Source of the DNA: JBBDYQ01 sp035553855
GTDB taxonomy: Bacteria; Actinomycetota; Thermoleophilia; Solirubrobacterales; Thermoleophilaceae
Length of the DNA stretch: 64,000 bases
Reading direction: 5' to 3'
NCBI GenBank assembly: GCA_035553855.1
Contig: DATMJO010000039.1
Span: 10,087-74,086, forward strand
Below, piece by piece: positions 62,705 to 64,000 of the stretch (its first letter is position 1; every line of letters begins with the position of its first letter). The notes beneath the pieces are model-generated. The model was given only the letters and a program-made list of their open reading frames with translations, was not told the DNA's origin and searched no databases. The position numbers and the translations under genes were made by a program.

Positions 62705-64000
62705 ATGACAGGATGTCAGAGATCTCTTGTGTTCGCCGTCGCGGCGCTCGCGGCCGGCGCGGCACAACCCTCTGCAGCGATGGCCCAGACGAGCGAGGAT
62801 GCGCGCTGGACCTGCAGGGCATCGGCGGGCTACGTGGCCGCGCCGGGCCGCGACAGGATCGAGCCGGTCGTGGCGAACGGCAGCTCGCGCACGTCGGTCG
62901 AGTCGGCGGACCGCGCTCGCTGTGCGGACGACAACGGCGGCTTCAACGAAACCCCAGTTTCCGGTCCAACCGGGAAGGTGACGCTGCAGGGGCCGTTCGC
63001 GCGCACCGCGATCGAGCCCGACACCGGCTCCACCCGCGACCAGCAGGTCGCTGCGGCGGCCGGGGCGGCGCGCGTGCGAGTCGAGAACGCGGACGGCAGC
63101 TTTGTGCTCGAGGCGGAGGGCGTGTACGTGCAGGCGGTCGGCTCGTGCGCCTCGCTCGGGCCGGTGTCGAGCACGGTCGCGAAGGTCACGATCAACGGGC
63201 AGGCGGTTAGTCCCGACTCGACGCTCGAGACGGTCGGTAACGGCCTCAACGGCAGCCCGCTGGGCGGCCTGATCAGAGTGTTCTTCAATCGCACAGTCGT
63301 GGAGGGAGACTCCTCGACGGCCGATGAGGCGGTCATCCGCCGGGCCGTCCACGTCCAGATCCTCGACGGCGGCGGAAACGTGATCCTCGAGGCGGTCGCC
63401 GGCGAGGCGAAGGTCGACCGCCACGGTGCGACGTGCGCGCCCGCGGACGGCGCGGGGACGGGGGGCAGCTGCCCGACCGGGACGACCTTCGACCCGACGA
63501 GCGGGTTCTGCGTGCGCATCGAGGTCGTCGCGCAGAACGCGGACGGCAGCTGCCCGGCGGGCTCCCAGCGCCAGGACGACGGGGCCTGCGTGCGCTTCGT
63601 GCCGGTGATCGCCCCCAGCGGCGCGCAGCCGCCGGGCGGCGGGAACGTCGCGGTGCTGCCGCTTCAGGACGTGCGGGGGCGCTCCAGTGGGCCCTGTCGC
63701 AACCACCGCTTCGGGCGCCAGTTCGCGATCGTCGGTACCAGTCGCCAGGATCGCATCACCGGGACCAACCGCTCCGACCGGATCTTCCTGTTCGGGGGCT
63801 CCGATCGCGCTTCGGGAGGCCGCGGCAACGACTGCCTCGACGGGGCGCGCGGCAACGACCAGCTCGACGGCGGCACCGGCATGGACTTCCTCTACGGATC
63901 GTCCGGCCGCGACGTCGCGAACGGAGGATCGGGCCGCGACCGGATCATCGGCGGACCGGGCAACGACAAGCTCACCGGCGGCTCCGGGCACGACCTGATC
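62705..64000 (+). CDS. Secreted RTX-like calcium-binding protein, paralogue 2, C-terminus beyond the window
   Basis: 432 codons from ATG 62705 (CAGGAG eight bases upstream) to the right edge, still open. Signal peptide MTGCQRSLVFAVAALAAGAAQPSAAMA. The N-terminal domain (DARWTCRASAGYVAAPGRD, KVTINGQAV, LIRVFFN, GEAKVDRHGATC) matches that of the protein at 54431. RTX nonapeptides begin about residue 347 (GTNRSDRIFLFGGSDRASGGRGNDCLDGARGNDQLDGGTGMDFLYG) and run off the edge. Promoter region lies between it and the DUF3556 gene. Confidence 0.9.
   Translation, partial: MTGCQRSLVFAVAALAAGAAQPSAAMAQTSEDARWTCRASAGYVAAPGRDRIEPVVANGSSRTSVESADRARCADDNGGFNETPVSGPTGKVTLQGPFARTAIEPDTGSTRDQQVAAAAGAARVRVENADGSFVLEAEGVYVQAVGSCASLGPVSSTVAKVTINGQAVSPDSTLETVGNGLNGSPLGGLIRVFFNRTVVEGDSSTADEAVIRRAVHVQILDGGGNVILEAVAGEAKVDRHGATCAPADGAGTGGSCPTGTTFDPTSGFCVRIEVVAQNADGSCPAGSQRQDDGACVRFVPVIAPSGAQPPGGGNVAVLPLQDVRGRSSGPCRNHRFGRQFAIVGTSRQDRITGTNRSDRIFLFGGSDRASGGRGNDCLDGARGNDQLDGGTGMDFLYGSSGRDVANGGSGRDRIIGGPGNDKLTGGSGHDLI

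Overview
The window is about 72 percent G+C by eye, with very strong third-position G/C bias and many GTG starts. Gene content points to a high-GC actinomycete, most likely class Thermoleophilia (Solirubrobacterales type): an F420-type luciferase-like oxidoreductase, DUF2993/LmeA, DUF3556, DUF427 and MpaB-type proteins, secreted proteins with calcium-binding nonapeptide (RTX-like) tails, a stand-alone fusion of a DnaQ-type exonuclease with a UvrC-type nuclease, and many alpha/beta hydrolases. The lineage is inferred; there is no rRNA in the window. I see no prophage, insertion sequence or CRISPR array. Three tRNA genes are present: Ser(TGA), Ser(GCT) and Arg(ACG).

Layout. 1-7.3 kb: a partial drug-efflux pump with a palindromic operator, a 1-Cys peroxiredoxin, tRNA-Ser, a DnaJC28-like protein, an acyl-CoA dehydrogenase, a Ser/Thr kinase with an FHA domain, an LmeA-like protein, and a YceH-like protein whose end overlaps a second tRNA-Ser. 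8.3-14.5 kb: a zinc uptake locus (znuA, inverted zur, permease, ATPase, second permease), an alpha/beta hydrolase, and an unusual membrane protein with a roughly 135-residue His/Gly-rich linker. 14.5-21.6 kb: TPR-LuxR regulator, methyltransferase, secreted GDPD, tRNA-Arg, bile-acid/sodium-type symporter, DedA, hydrolase. 21.6-31.2 kb: secreted or exported hydrolases (PhoD, two esterase/lipases, CocE), an LVIVD beta-propeller protein and a PH-domain membrane protein. 31.3-40.3 kb: thiolase, MpaB/DoxX pair, SDR, NUDIX, and a six-gene minus-strand run (plsC, DUF427, LLM oxidoreductase, enoyl-CoA hydratase, NYN protein, P450) suggestive of lipid metabolism. 40.3-52.7 kb: hydrolase/TetR divergent pair with tandem operators, exonuclease-nuclease fusion, small membrane proteins, thioesterase, GlcD-type oxidase coupled to a 27-codon micro-ORF, BY-kinase, response regulator, USP, subtilase, epimerase and tadA. 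52.8-64 kb: secreted repeat protein, cupredoxin, two RTX-type paralogues, a decaying MBL/CMD/SnoaL/MFS operon with a TetR remnant, and a DUF3556/FAD-oxidoreductase pair.

The most distinctive non-coding signal is a set of short intergenic palindromes. Family A (arm TGAAACAGTGCC) occurs five times, family B (AAAGGTGCC..GGGACCTTT) three times, and both share the core GTGCCAGG(C/G)AC. A third hairpin type with CGTCCTGGATTGG occurs twice. They look like REP elements; no RAYT transposase is in the window. They supply false N-termini to neighbouring open frames and one pair probably serves as a terminator.

Local regulation is readable at several points: candidate Zur boxes sharing GGTTATC around znuA and zur, tandem CATACAG-N-CTGTAYG operators at the TetR/hydrolase pair, a TTACCC-T-GGGTAA palindrome before the His-rich protein, and palindromes before the EmrB-type pump and the MBL operon. 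TadA and its usual substrate tRNA-Arg(ACG) are both encoded here. All assignments rest on reading motifs; no database search was possible.
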